From: Terriglobia bacterium | GTDB taxonomy: Bacteria; Acidobacteriota; Terriglobia; UBA7540 | Direction of reading: 5' to 3' | DNA length: 64,000 nt | Assembly: GCA_035712365.1 (NCBI GenBank) | Contig: DASTAW010000048.1 | Span: 326,726 to 390,725, forward strand | In this document: piece after piece, positions 7,903 through 19,302 of the stretch | Layout of the letters: every line of letters starts with the position of its first letter | Numbering within the stretch: position 1 is the stretch's first letter | Made by a program: the position numbers and the translations under genes | Notes under the pieces: generated by a model | The model's input: only the letters and a program-made list of their open reading frames with translations | Database searches by the model: none | Told to the model about the DNA's origin: nothing

Positions 7903-8811
7903 CTAATGGCCGGGCAAGTCAGGGCGACCGGCGTTGAGCCACGCGCTGTACCAGTAAGAACCAATATCGTGCGCAGCTTCGCTGATCTCCTTCATCGCTG
8001 TCGATCCTACTCGAGAATAGAAAGCGTCAAAATAGGCATCGGTGTAGCCCGTCCGGCCCTGCTGGGCCACAAGATCGGCCAGGACTATCTGATTAACCCA
8101 GGTGTTGGCTTCCAGGATCATCTGGAAGGCCTGCTCAGTGGGATCACTTACCTTTGCCGCGTTGTCAGGCCTGAACATGAAAAAGTGGGAAAAGCGTTCG
8201 ACCAGCTCGTCGCCAAAGCGCATTTCGAGCCCGGTCTGCCCGGTCATCTGGCCGTTGTAATTTTGCGTTGTGTGTAATGGGTCGTGAGCATCCGCCACAT
8301 AGAAGGCGAGCGCCGCGCTGTTCAGCTTCACCTGCTCCCAATCGTGGGCGCGGAAGGCGTTGGTCAGTTTAAGACTGTATTCTCCGATTTGCCAGGGCAG
8401 CACGCCGTTGCGCGTGATGTGCTTCGCCCCGTACTTTGCGACGGCGGCCTTGTAGGAGTGCGGAAGCTCGAGGTGAGGGAACATCCCATACTTGTTGAGA
8501 AAAATGTAGTGGCGCATCTCCTCATATCGGTCCTTTTTTATCCACTCTGCAGGATCGTTCGCATGGCCGAGAATCAAGTTGCGGTTTGAGAGATAGTAGC
8601 TGTGCAAATTCGGAGGGAGAGTGCCGATGGCCCAGTCATCCGCCAGCCGGTGGGCCTGCCGTCCCCAGCCATACGCGGGTGGGGCCGCGAGGAGTGCGAC
8701 GCCAGCCAGCACAAAAAATACGCCCAGGATGTGGATACATTTCTGCTGAGGGCAGGGGGCGGATTCAGAAGATGTAGGTTTGAGCTTCATCCTGTCCGGT
8801 TGTGATGCCAT
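7903..8811 (-). CDS. S1/P1-nuclease-like zinc-dependent hydrolase, exported
   Basis: Secreted protein of about 300 residues in the phospholipase C/P1 nuclease fold. A hydrophobic segment (ILGVFFVLAGVALLAAPPAYG) ends just before the conserved first zinc ligands GWGRQAHR. Further ligands are expected in the His/Asp cluster DAHDPLHTTQNY and around the RFGDELVE segment. The mature N-terminal Trp of this fold is W in GWG, supporting cleavage nearby. The start could be ATG at 8811 or the next in-frame ATG at residue 8 (8790). Whether it cuts nucleic acid 3' phosphates or phospholipid cannot be told from sequence alone. Confidence 0.8.
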   Translation of the reverse strand: MASQPDRMKLKPTSSESAPCPQQKCIHILGVFFVLAGVALLAAPPAYGWGRQAHRLADDWAIGTLPPNLHSYYLSNRNLILGHANDPAEWIKKDRYEEMRHYIFLNKYGMFPHLELPHSYKAAVAKYGAKHITRNGVLPWQIGEYSLKLTNAFRAHDWEQVKLNSAALAFYVADAHDPLHTTQNYNGQMTGQTGLEMRFGDELVERFSHFFMFRPDNAAKVSDPTEQAFQMILEANTWVNQIVLADLVAQQGRTGYTDAYFDAFYSRVGSTAMKEISEAAHDIGSYWYSAWLNAGRPDLPGH

Positions 8812-8862
8812 CGGGATGCACGAGTATCCTTCTTATTCTACAACATGGCGCGTCGCCCTTTT

Positions 8863-10425
8863 TTACGTTTGGCCGTAGTGGGGGAGACCAGCGCCACGAT
8901 CGGCGGTCATTTCCGGCCCCGTGGAACCCTCACGGGCAAACTCGCTGTGACGGCGGCTGTAAGTAAAGTAGATGACAAGACCGATGACGAGCCACACCAG
9001 AAACCGCAGCCAGGTTTCCACTGGCAGGCTGGCCATCAGGACCAGACAACAGGCCATGGACGCGATGGGAATCAGGGGCACCCAGGGAACGCGAAAGGAA
9101 CGGCGGCGGTCCGGCTGGGCTCGGCGCAGCACAAGAACCCCCAGCGACACCAGCAGGAAAGCAAACAGAGTTCCAATGTTGGAAAGATCAGCGAGTGTCC
9201 CGATGTTGAAAATACCCGCCGGGATAGCGACAAACAGACCCGCTGTCCAGGTGCTGACGTGCGGTGTGCGAAATTTCCTGTGAACTTTTGAGAAAATCCT
9301 CGGCAGCAACCCGTCGCGCGACATGGCAAACCACACGCGGGCCTGTCCGAGCTGAAACACCAGCAGCGAACTGAGCATGCCCGTGAGCGCGCCGATGGTC
9401 ACCCAGCGTTCCACGCCAGGAAGCCCGATGGCGGCCAGGGCATTGGCCACCGGGGCCGCGTTTCGCAAGGTCTGCCAGTTCTGAATTCCGGTAAGCACAA
9501 TCGCCACCGTGCAATAAAGAACCGTACAGACAACCAGAGAGGCGATGATGCCGAAAGGAACATCCTTCTGCGGATTGCGGCACTCTTCAGCGGCGGTGGA
9601 GACCGAATCGAAGCCGATATAGGTGAAGAAGACGATGGCCCCGCCCGTCAGCACTCCCTGGAAACCATTGGGCATAAAGGGCGCCCAGTTGGAAGGATGT
9701 ACATGTCCGGAAGCCCAGATGACGAAGATCCCAATGGCGGCGATCTTGACCGCTACCATGAAGTTGTTGGCGCCGGCGCTTTCCCGGATGCCGATCACCA
9801 GAACCACGGTGAGAACCATCACCACCAGGAAGCCCGGCAGGTTGAAATACGACCCACTGAAGTGGAGGGATGAATCGAGCATGGGCTCGGAAAGCTGTGC
9901 GGGCAGAGAGAGACCCAGGTTATGAAGCAGGCTATCAAAGTAAGCGGAGTAGCCCACCGCCACGGCCATGTTGCTGACCGCGTATTCCAGGATCAGGTCC
10001 CACCCGATGATCCAGGCCACCAGTTCGCCGAGCGTCGCATAGGTGTACGTGTATGCGCTGCCCGCAATCGGAATCATGGAAGCCAGTTCCGCGTAGCAGA
10101 GTCCTGCCAACCCGCAGGCCACCGCCACCAGGAAGAAAGAAAGGGCGATGGCCGGACCCGCGCCGGGCCGGCCTGACATCCCAATTGCGTGCTCCCCGTG
10201 AAGAAGGACGCTGAGCAGAGGGGCCTTGAGCAGAGAGTGGGTCTCAAGGCTCTCGCCCGCCGCTGCAGTGCCCGTCAGCACAAAAATGCCCGCGCCGATA
10301 ATCGCCCCTACGCCCAGGGCCGTCAGCGACCACGGACCGAGCGTCTTGCGAAGCCGATGCTCAGGCGCATCGGCATCCGCAAGCAGTTTTTCAATGCTCT
10401 TCGTGCGACGGAATTGTGAGACCAA
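8863..10425 (-). CDS. APC-superfamily amino acid permease (cationic amino acid transporter-like)
   Basis: Inner-membrane amino-acid/H+ symporter or exchanger, 520 residues with about 12-13 hydrophobic helices. The first helix carries the unwound substrate-binding motif GVGAIIGAGIFVLTGTAA, and the loop GFDSVSTAAEECRNPQKDVP is diagnostic of the YfnA/CAT-type subgroup. The N-terminus (RTKSIEKLLADADAPEHRLRKTLGPWSL) is also typical. The start is TTG at 10425 with AAAGGAG a few bases upstream. It is transcribed alone, 154 bases downstream of the small basic protein. Confidence 0.9.
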   Translation of the reverse strand: MVSQFRRTKSIEKLLADADAPEHRLRKTLGPWSLTALGVGAIIGAGIFVLTGTAAAGESLETHSLLKAPLLSVLLHGEHAIGMSGRPGAGPAIALSFFLVAVACGLAGLCYAELASMIPIAGSAYTYTYATLGELVAWIIGWDLILEYAVSNMAVAVGYSAYFDSLLHNLGLSLPAQLSEPMLDSSLHFSGSYFNLPGFLVVMVLTVVLVIGIRESAGANNFMVAVKIAAIGIFVIWASGHVHPSNWAPFMPNGFQGVLTGGAIVFFTYIGFDSVSTAAEECRNPQKDVPFGIIASLVVCTVLYCTVAIVLTGIQNWQTLRNAAPVANALAAIGLPGVERWVTIGALTGMLSSLLVFQLGQARVWFAMSRDGLLPRIFSKVHRKFRTPHVSTWTAGLFVAIPAGIFNIGTLADLSNIGTLFAFLLVSLGVLVLRRAQPDRRRSFRVPWVPLIPIASMACCLVLMASLPVETWLRFLVWLVIGLVIYFTYSRRHSEFAREGSTGPEMTADRGAGLPHYGQT

Positions 10426-10579
10426 AACACTCCTTTAGAAGAAGCATCGGGAAGTGCCGGAGCGGCGGACCATAAATCGGATGTTCAGAGCGGCCGGCGT
10501 ATCCTAAATACAAGCTGCCGCCGGACACCGATGCGGAGGCAGAGATGGCGCGGCACGCCCGCCGCAAGCGACCTTCTAC

Positions 10580-10735
10580 TTACTTGCGTGTGGCCTGGCC
10601 TGGGCCTCTCTTCTTGACCTTGGGTCTGTGCGAGCCGCGCGGCTCAGTCTGCTTGGGTTTGGGAGGCTGTTTCTTGCGCGCCTCCCGCTTCTTTTTCTTT
10701 CGCTCTGCCTTGTCTTTGACTGATTTCGTATTCAC
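10580..10735 (-). CDS. Small Lys/Arg-rich protein (51 residues)
   Basis: GTG start at 10735 preceded by GGAG nine bases upstream; TAA at 10582-10580. The protein begins MNTKSVKDKAERKKKKREAR and more than 40% of its residues are Lys or Arg; the rest is rich in Pro, Gln and Gly. It has no signal peptide or membrane segment. The charge suggests a nucleic-acid-binding or ribosome-associated peptide, but I recognise no family. It starts 16 bases after the stop of the TlpA-like gene and is probably on the same transcript. Confidence 0.6.
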   Translation of the reverse strand: MNTKSVKDKAERKKKKREARKKQPPKPKQTEPRGSHRPKVKKRGPGQATRK

Positions 10736-10750
10736 CTGTCGTCTCCTGGT

Positions 10751-12081
10751 TCATCTGTGCAGTAGGTTTGCTCCGCTTATTCCTGAACCTCTTGGCCCCG
10801 CCTCCTTGGATCGTGCGGCGTCGACCGCCGCCAGCAGTTTCTGCGGGCCTTCCCATCCCACGATTTCATGAACGATGACGCCTTCCTGATCGATTACGAG
10901 CACCGTGGGAATAAAGTGTACAGCAAACTTCTTGAAAAGCGTTCGATCCGGGTCAATGAGCGCCGGAAAGCCATAATGGTTTTCATGTAGAAAACTTCTG
11001 ATGGTCGCCGGGTCCTCATCATCGACGGTGAGGACCTCCACGTCCTTGCGCCCCACGAAGATTTCCTGAAGGATCGGCAACTCGCGCTTACAGGGAGCGC
11101 ACCACGTCGCCCAAAAGCTCAGGAGCACGACCTTGCCCCGAAAGTCGCTCAGGCTGACGCTGTTCCCTTCGATGTCATTCAGCGTAAAATTTCCCGCTGA
11201 AATTCCCTCAACACCTTGGCCCTCGCCGGGGAGTTCCAGCGCCACAACGCGCCAGGCATTGGCGGGCGGCGCGAAGGTGAATAAATCCGGAGGGCGCGCG
11301 GCATGGGTAGCGATTTCACGGACGCGGATTTCATCATTCACCAGCGTGCGGCTGCCTGAGCTTGCGGGGGCCTGGGTCCTCTTCTCCCGCAGTACGAGAA
11401 AACTCGACCTGCTGATCCACAGTTCGTCCGTCACGCCTTCCAAGCGGATCGCAATCCGGTAGCAGAGGGTCTGCCTGCCCTTGAACTCAATCTTTTCCTT
11501 GTCCTCGAGGGTTGCATTCTTTTCCAGTTGGGCCAGCTCCGCAAAGTGGCCCACCAGAAGCTCGTATGCTTGCTGAAACACGTCTTCATGGCCGCCAGCG
11601 GGCCCCTGCGCGCCGGACCCATCCCTCAGCGCGGGTCCCGCGCGTTGGGTATATTGGTTCTTAACGGGCGCGTACTGCCAGGTTGTCTTCCCGTCACTGA
11701 CGATCAGAACGTCGGGTTCATCGCCGGTCAGCGTCATTCGCGCGCGGCCCTGCCAGTCGCCATCCAGCGAAATTTCCGAGTGGCGGGAGAAGCCAGAGTG
11801 AGCTTGCAGGAAAAAGCTCTCCCGCGTAGCGGCGATGTGGTAATTGTTCAGGTGGCCGTAAACGTAGCCAACCCTCCGCAGGATTGTGGAGGCGCTGGGC
11901 GGCGCGGCCCGCACTGTCGCGGCCGCCACCAGGAAGGCAATCACACAAGCTGAAGCCCCACAAAAGATGCGCACTCCGATACGGCATTTCCACACGGAAG
12001 GTGCGCCGTGCCCGCTTCTCTGTTCATCGGAGGCTGCTTGGTACGCCATCGCTTGCCTTCCGCTGCCAATACGCCACCGCA

Positions 12082-12082
<1 letters not shown>
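10751..12082 (-). CDS. Exported TlpA/ResA-like thioredoxin with N-terminal lipoprotein-carrier-like domain
   Basis: Probable periplasmic thiol oxidoreductase of 443 residues. An N-terminal hydrophobic segment (about 40-58, FCGASACVIAFLVAAATVRA) is followed by a beta-rich domain (about 62-280) resembling LolA/DUF2092-type outer-membrane lipoprotein carriers (SEISLDGDWQGRARMTL, DGKTTWQYAP), and a C-terminal thioredoxin domain (about 290-430) with WCAPC (Cys328, Cys331) and the cis-Pro loop FIPTVLV. The ATG overlaps the pcrA stop as TGATG, so it is translationally coupled. This domain pairing recurs in Acidobacteria. The substrate is unknown. Confidence 0.82.
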
Positions 12083-14319
<2,237 letters not shown>

Positions 14320-14814
14320 TCCGGATTCATCAGGCAGGAAGTTCTCGCGGCGGTCCCCATCGGCGCGGTCCCTGCGTTTCCCGTTGCTGCCGGGCGCATC
14401 GCCATACGGAAGGCCCAGCCAGCAGGGTGCGAAGACTCGATTGTACACGATGACCGCGAAGCAACCAAACTGCGCAACTTTGAGGGCGCGCAAGACTCAC
14501 GCTGAAAGCTTGATTCATGCGATCTCCGGAGCCTTGAGACGGTTCGGGAGCCGTGCCGTTTTCAGAGGATGGACCTGCCTTTTTCCAGTTGCTCGAACTT
14601 TGTGAAGCGCCGAAGCGTCTAACAAATAGAAGGGGTTGTCGGATGCCCCTCACGCCACAACTCCGGTGGGGCTGACGCCCGAAGATTTGGCGCGCCGCGC
14701 TGGGCCGTGCCGGAGGCGCCTACCGGCCCGGCACTGACTTCGACCAGTGTCCCAGCAAGAGGTCTGAAGCGACGGAACGCTGACACTCAGGGGCCGGCCG
14801 TCAACATAATCAGC
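14320..14814 (+). other. Gap between divergent pcrA and the half-transporter pair
   Basis: About 495 bases with no convincing gene on either strand. Open frames here are extensions of the neighbours or lack homologue-like composition. It presumably carries both divergent promoters; only the pcrA one can be suggested. Confidence 0.5.
14440..14468 (-). promoter_or_regulatory. Candidate promoter for pcrA
   Basis: Minus strand TTGGTT (14468-14463) and TACAAT (14445-14440) are 17 bases apart, about 120 bases before the pcrA ATG. The -10 is good, the -35 only half matches. Confidence 0.4.
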
Positions 14815-15264
14815 ATGGAAAACTCACGCAACGAGCGCCAATCCCAAACTACCGAAAGTCAAAGGCTGGTCTGGAAGACGGCGATCGTGTGTGCGATTGT
14901 AGTCGGCACGAATGTCGCCGGTAATTATGCTCTGGCGCGTGGGCTGCGCCACATCGGGGGCATTGAATCCTGGTCGCCTCTGCCTTACATCAGGGCCTTC
15001 GTTCACTTCTGGATTGCAGCAGGGGTGATCTTGATGGTGATCTGGCTGATCGCGCGCCTCGCATTGCTGAGCTGGGCTGACCTGAGTTACGTCCTGGTGG
15101 TGACTTCGTTTTCGTATGTTCTCTCGGCTGTAGCTGGTGCGGTGGGGCTGAATGAGAACGTGACGTGGATTCACTGGTTGGGGATTTGCCTCATCACCCT
15201 GGGCGTGGCCCTTGTCGCGCGCACGGCGCCCCACACCACCGGCCGTCTGGAGTCTGAGGAATGA
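14815..15264 (+). CDS. Half-size DMT/EamA-like membrane protein, subunit A
   Basis: Membrane protein of about 149 residues with four hydrophobic segments (AIVCAIVVGTNVAGNYALA; FVHFWIAAGVILMVIWLIA; LSYVLVVTSFSYVLSAVAGA; WIHWLGICLITLGVALVA). It corresponds to one half of a ten-helix EamA transporter or to a paired SMR-like subunit. The ATG at 14815 follows the family-like N-terminus better than the GTG at 14707, which adds a Pro/Arg-rich stretch. Its stop overlaps the next gene's start as ATGA, so the two halves are made together. Substrate unknown. Confidence 0.75.
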   Translation: MENSRNERQSQTTESQRLVWKTAIVCAIVVGTNVAGNYALARGLRHIGGIESWSPLPYIRAFVHFWIAAGVILMVIWLIARLALLSWADLSYVLVVTSFSYVLSAVAGAVGLNENVTWIHWLGICLITLGVALVARTAPHTTGRLESEE

Positions 15265-15623
15265 CTTTTCTTATGATTGCGATTGTGGTGATCGGCGGCA
15301 CCGCCGGTGACGTACTCTGCAGCGCGGGGATGAAGCGGCAGGGCGAACTCGAAGGTTACGGCCCGGGCAGCATCATGCGGATGTGCTGGAGCGCGGCCCG
15401 GGACCCGTTTATTCTGGCCGGAATTCCGGCCATGGCCGTCTCATTCTTCGCGCTGATCGCGCTGCTTTCTACTTCGGCCCTCAGTTTTGCCGTGCCGGTC
15501 TCAGCCAGCAGCTATGTGCTCGAGGTCGCCCTGGCCAAGTACTTTCTGAAGGAAGAAGTCCACTGGAAGCGCTGGGCCGGCGCGGCGCTGGTAACTATCG
15601 GCATCGGCCTGCTTTTCATTTGA
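15261..15623 (+). CDS. Half-size DMT/EmrE-like membrane protein, subunit B
   Basis: Second member of the pair, 120 residues with four hydrophobic helices. The C-terminal half (SASSYVLEVALAKYFLKEEV, then WKRWAGAALVTIGIGLLF) shows the DMT signature in which helix 4 follows a conserved Glu/Lys segment. It starts at ATG 15261, overlapping the preceding stop by four bases. It most likely forms a heteromer with the upstream protein to make a complete drug/metabolite transporter. The next gene is convergent, eight bases beyond the stop. Confidence 0.75.
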   Translation: MTFLMIAIVVIGGTAGDVLCSAGMKRQGELEGYGPGSIMRMCWSAARDPFILAGIPAMAVSFFALIALLSTSALSFAVPVSASSYVLEVALAKYFLKEEVHWKRWAGAALVTIGIGLLFI

Positions 15624-15631
15624 GAAGCCGC

Positions 15632-16813
15632 TCAGTAAACGATTGTGAAATTGCCGTCGGGGCGGGTGTAAACACTCGGCAGGCCCCAGACGGGTACACC
15701 GGCCGCATGGCCTTCGGCGCCGACGGGCTGGCCTAACTTATCGAAGGCTTGCCAGGCGAGTGAACCACCCTTCTTCCATCCGGTCCCTTCCGTCCACGCC
15801 AGCAGCACCTGGCCTCGAGAATTGGCGGCTACGGCGGGATGTTTACGGTCATTGCTTTGGCCGGGAGCGGCGAATGAAGAAGAGGATTGGAAGGTCTCTG
15901 GATTGATTGTGTCGAAGTACACCTCTCCGGCCTTTTCCCACGCGGCCAGCACCCGCTGTCCCCCGGCACTCAGGTAGGCCGTACTCATTGGGCAGGCGTT
16001 CAGTTGCCAGGACGAAACTTCACTCGTGCGGAACGTGCGCCCGCTGTTCGTAGAGAACAGCAGCGTCATGTTGCGATGGATGTCTTCGGCAGCGGCGCGA
16101 TACAGGACGAACAATGCGCCGCTGCGATCGGCAAAGGCGCGCATTCCACAGCAGCCGCAGGCGCCCAGTGAAGCAGGCGAAACCGGCCGTTCGCGCGCGA
16201 AGGTCTTGCCGTAATCGATCGAACGCGCCAGATAAACGCGCCGGTGAGCTTCACCGGGAGTCGTTCCCGTGGCGTGCCACACCACGTAGACCTCGCCCTT
16301 CGGGCCCGCGGCAACGGAAAGCCCTCCATCGAGACCCTTGGCGTATTGCACCAGATTGCGCTGCGGCGTGAAGCCTGTACCGGACGGATTGAGGCGCGAG
16401 AACAGGAGCGGAGTTGAACCATCCGGTCCTTTGGGGGTTGCCTTCGACGAGCCAAACCAGACGACATCAACTTGCCCTTTTGGACTAACCGCCATTTGCG
16501 GGCCGCGCACCGTGCCCACCGCGAGGGCGCTGGCCGGCTGGCTATTCACCCGAATGGGTTTTGAAAACGCATTCGCGCCCGGCGCTCGCCGGACGTATTC
16601 GATGTTGCCCGCCGATGCGTCGCCCGTGAAGTAAATCATGTGGAGCACGCCGCGCGAATCGATTGCGGTCTGAGGTTGTATCCCGCCGCCCGGAGTGCGC
16701 AGGAGTTCCACCTGGGGCGCTTGCGGCGTCTCCGCGGCTTCCGAGTAAACGAACGCCGCGGCGGCGATCACGGCGCCAATCGTCAGCAGGATTTTCAGCC
16801 GGTGAAGTTTCAT
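15632..16813 (-). CDS. Exported sialidase-like (BNR beta-propeller) protein
   Basis: Probably an extracytoplasmic protein of 393 residues. The signal segment LLTIGAVIAAAAFVYSEA begins at residue 10 after a basic start (MKLHRLK). Repeated Ser/Asp-box-like blades (for example SIDYGKTFARE and STNSGRTFRTSE) suggest a six-bladed sialidase-type propeller. The start is ATG at 16813 with GGAGG eight bases before it. I could not place the full set of catalytic Arg/Asp/Tyr residues of a true sialidase, so a non-catalytic propeller is possible. A Cys-rich stretch (GACGCCGM) in the middle is unusual. Confidence 0.7.
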   Translation of the reverse strand: MKLHRLKILLTIGAVIAAAAFVYSEAAETPQAPQVELLRTPGGGIQPQTAIDSRGVLHMIYFTGDASAGNIEYVRRAPGANAFSKPIRVNSQPASALAVGTVRGPQMAVSPKGQVDVVWFGSSKATPKGPDGSTPLLFSRLNPSGTGFTPQRNLVQYAKGLDGGLSVAAGPKGEVYVVWHATGTTPGEAHRRVYLARSIDYGKTFARERPVSPASLGACGCCGMRAFADRSGALFVLYRAAAEDIHRNMTLLFSTNSGRTFRTSEVSSWQLNACPMSTAYLSAGGQRVLAAWEKAGEVYFDTINPETFQSSSSFAAPGQSNDRKHPAVAANSRGQVLLAWTEGTGWKKGGSLAWQAFDKLGQPVGAEGHAAGVPVWGLPSVYTRPDGNFTIVY

Positions 16814-16830
16814 CAGAGAGCCTCCAGGCG

Positions 16831-17562
16831 CTACTTCTTTTTCGGCGGCTGCGACGGTCGCATTTCGATGCGGCTGGCGAGCGCCGTCTTCGGGAAGTTG
16901 TACAGGTCCACCACGGCCTTGGCGATGTCCTCTCCTGTCAGTTTCCATGAGGTGCTGGACTTGCTTCCCGGAGCGGCTCCAAAGTCGGTGTCCACACTGC
17001 CCGGCATGATGTAGCTGACGCGGATGCCCTCATGCCGAACGTCTTGCATCATGGCTTCGCTGAATCCGTTCAACCCGAACTTGGAAGCATTGTACGCGCT
17101 GCCGCCCGCAAACGGATTCACGCCTGCCAGGCTGGAGACGTTGAAAATGTAACCACCGCCGCGCTTCCGCAACAGCGGAATGGCTTCCCGGCAACAGTAG
17201 AAAACTCCCGAGAGGTTCGTCTGGATGGTTTCGTCCCACTCTTCGGGCGTCAACTGGTCCACGGGTTTGAAATGGCCCAACCCCGCATTATTGATTAGAA
17301 TGTCGATCCCGCCGAACTTTTCCGCCGCGCCCTGCACCACTTTGCGGCAGTCCTCGTAGCGGCGCATGTCCGCCGCGATACCGCCCACCTTGCCCTCAGA
17401 CTGCTTTCCCAGCGACTCGAGGGCCTTTTTCAGGCGTCCGGCGTTGCGCCCGCAGATGAAAACCTTGGCGCCCTCGTCCAGCAGCCGCTGCGCGATGCTG
17501 TAGCCGATGCCCCGCGTTCCACCCGTTACGATTGCAACTTTGCCTTGAAGATGCTCTCCCAT
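16831..17562 (-). CDS. Short-chain dehydrogenase/reductase
   Basis: NAD(P)-dependent oxidoreductase of 243 residues, of the 3-oxoacyl-ACP-reductase-like (FabG-like) classical type. It has the cofactor motif TGGTRGIG, the structural NNAG, the catalytic Ser in NVSSLAG, and YNASK with the catalytic Tyr and Lys. ATG at 17562 is preceded by AGGAGG at five bases. It ends in a basic tail QPPKKK. The substrate is not predictable. It lies just upstream of the sialidase-like gene on the same strand with an 17-base gap. Confidence 0.92.
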   Translation of the reverse strand: MGEHLQGKVAIVTGGTRGIGYSIAQRLLDEGAKVFICGRNAGRLKKALESLGKQSEGKVGGIAADMRRYEDCRKVVQGAAEKFGGIDILINNAGLGHFKPVDQLTPEEWDETIQTNLSGVFYCCREAIPLLRKRGGGYIFNVSSLAGVNPFAGGSAYNASKFGLNGFSEAMMQDVRHEGIRVSYIMPGSVDTDFGAAPGSKSSTSWKLTGEDIAKAVVDLYNFPKTALASRIEMRPSQPPKKK

Positions 17563-17707
17563 TCACGCCTCCTGATCCTTCGTTTCATGATAGCACCGTC
17601 GCATGCGATACCGCGCCGCACACCGGCTTGGGCTTCAACCCACGGATTTTGCGAACCGAGAAAGCGGAAAGCTTCAGCGGCGGCAGGAAGGGCGCAGCCG
17701 CTGACGG

Positions 17708-18241
17708 CTAAAAATTCTCAATGATGTCGGTGACCAGCGTCCGGGCAAAATCCTGCGAGAGGCGTTCGAGGGCTGGCTGGTCTTCCTCGAACAGCGCCGT
17801 GGTGGACTGGCTGACCTGGTACTCCCCGCGAAAGACGTAATTGGGATTGGAGAACAGCACCTTCCTGGTATGGAAGTCGATCAGTTCGACATCGGCGGTC
17901 ACCTGGATCTGGAACGTGGTGGCTCGGCCGGTGTTGGGGTCAAAGGTGAGGACACCGGAGTGGACGGCGTTGATGGTCCCCTTTAGTTCGGCATCGGCGC
18001 CCGCCAGATCGGGCGTGATGCGAAAGCTGGTGCGCTGGATGAACTCACGCGTAACGGCGGCGGCGACCTGTTGCTCGATGCGGAATCGGGTGCTCTTGTT
18101 GGCGAACACAGGAACGGCGATGGTCTTGATGTCGGGCGGCAGGCGCGTCGAGGCGCCGGCCACCCGGTAGCCGCAGGCAACCGTCAGCAGGATGGAGCAG
18201 ACGGCAAGCGCGGCGGCGATGGCGCGGGAGAGAGGTTTCAT
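17708..18241 (-). CDS. lptE: LPS-assembly lipoprotein LptE-like
   Basis: Outer-membrane lipoprotein of 177 residues expected to plug the LptD barrel and help insert lipopolysaccharide. A signal segment (AIAAALAVCSILLTVACGY) carries a lipobox with the acylated Cys at residue 23. The body (LPPDIKTIAVPVFANKSTRF, then REFIQRTSFRI and a beta-rich half) matches the LptE/RlpB fold pattern. It is the last gene of a four-gene coupled operon, its ATG overlapping the stop of the Asd-like gene as ATGA. Confidence 0.82.
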   Translation of the reverse strand: MKPLSRAIAAALAVCSILLTVACGYRVAGASTRLPPDIKTIAVPVFANKSTRFRIEQQVAAAVTREFIQRTSFRITPDLAGADAELKGTINAVHSGVLTFDPNTGRATTFQIQVTADVELIDFHTRKVLFSNPNYVFRGEYQVSQSTTALFEEDQPALERLSQDFARTLVTDIIENF

Positions 18242-19302
18242 TTCAGCAGGTGCAGCGGCTGGCGCTGCCGGTGCAGCCCCTCCGCAATCAGGACGGCGTT
18301 GACGGCCGCAATTCGCATGTTGTCCGCGACGGCCCAGAGCCAGAGCCCCGCGGGATGCGCGGCATCGGGTTGAATGGCGTCAACCAGGATATCATTGGAG
18401 CCCGCCGCATCGGCCTGCGAGGGGGCCTTCTCGGATGCCCGCCGGATCACCACTGGCGCGCCATCAATCGCCGCAACCAGGTCCGAGGGCGGCACGCGTT
18501 CCTGGGTCTCAGCATAGAGCGAAACGGCGGTGGAGTAAAACACAGGTGCCTGAATCAGCCGGATTGCGGGCGCCGGGGCACGGCCGCCGAGGCAGGAATT
18601 CAATTCGTTTCGCACGCGCGACTCCAGCCCATCGGCCTTTTCGAACCCGGCTCCCAGGCGCGGCAGCAAATTGAAGGCAATCTGGGCTCCGAAGGCTTCG
18701 CGCGGCATTTTCTGAAAGCTGAGCAGGTTGACCGTCTGCTTCTGGAGTTCGTCAATGGCGCGCGGCCCTATTTCCGAAGCCGGACTGAAAATTTGCGCCA
18801 CTGCGCTGCGCAGGCGCAGTCGTGCCGCCAGCCGCAACAGCAGAACGCCCGTGGCCAGCGTCGCCGCGTGCGGAGCATTAATCACATGGAGGCCCTTGCC
18901 GGCGGCAGAGTCGTGAGCGGGGGCGGAAGGTCCCTCGATGAAAGGCGCCCGCAAATCGGCGGTCGCGCCCTGCGAAACGCTTGAACAAAGATCGATGACG
19001 ACGCGCGCGCCCTGGGGACCGTTCCGTTCACGGCTGGCTCGCTCCATCCAGGAAGCCAGCCCCGGGTGTTCCGCGGCGATAAATGCGAAATCAAAACGGG
19101 CGGGAACCTCTTCCTGGTGATCCGCTGCGGCACGGCGCCGCCGGCTGAGGTCCACGATGGGCAAACTGGGCTCGCCGGCTTCTCCGGAAACGGTCACCAG
19201 TTTGGCGACGGGGAACTTGCGCTCCTCAATAACTTCCAGGAGCTCTTTACCGAGCAGTGTGGCTGCACCGATAACAGCCACATCGTAGCCGGCGGTCTTC
19301 AT
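18238..19302 (-). CDS. Aspartate-semialdehyde-dehydrogenase-like protein without catalytic Cys (Asd/USG-1 family)
   Basis: 354 residues with an N-terminal Rossmann-like start (DVAVIGAATLLGKELLEVIEE) and the C-terminal Asd dimerisation-type domain (SPASEIGPRAIDELQKQTVNLL; later SLYAETQERVPPSDLVAAI). In active Asd the catalytic Cys is in an NPNCST-like motif; here the equivalent is INAPHAA (142-147), with His where Cys should be. It also lacks a clear active-site His/Arg set. So it is probably a non-dehydrogenase paralogue. Both ends overlap neighbours (ATGA with pssA upstream and with lptE downstream), fixing it in an envelope-biogenesis operon. Its role is unknown. Confidence 0.8.
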   Translation of the reverse strand: MKTAGYDVAVIGAATLLGKELLEVIEERKFPVAKLVTVSGEAGEPSLPIVDLSRRRRAAADHQEEVPARFDFAFIAAEHPGLASWMERASRERNGPQGARVVIDLCSSVSQGATADLRAPFIEGPSAPAHDSAAGKGLHVINAPHAATLATGVLLLRLAARLRLRSAVAQIFSPASEIGPRAIDELQKQTVNLLSFQKMPREAFGAQIAFNLLPRLGAGFEKADGLESRVRNELNSCLGGRAPAPAIRLIQAPVFYSTAVSLYAETQERVPPSDLVAAIDGAPVVIRRASEKAPSQADAAGSNDILVDAIQPDAAHPAGLWLWAVADNMRIAAVNAVLIAEGLHRQRQPLHLLK

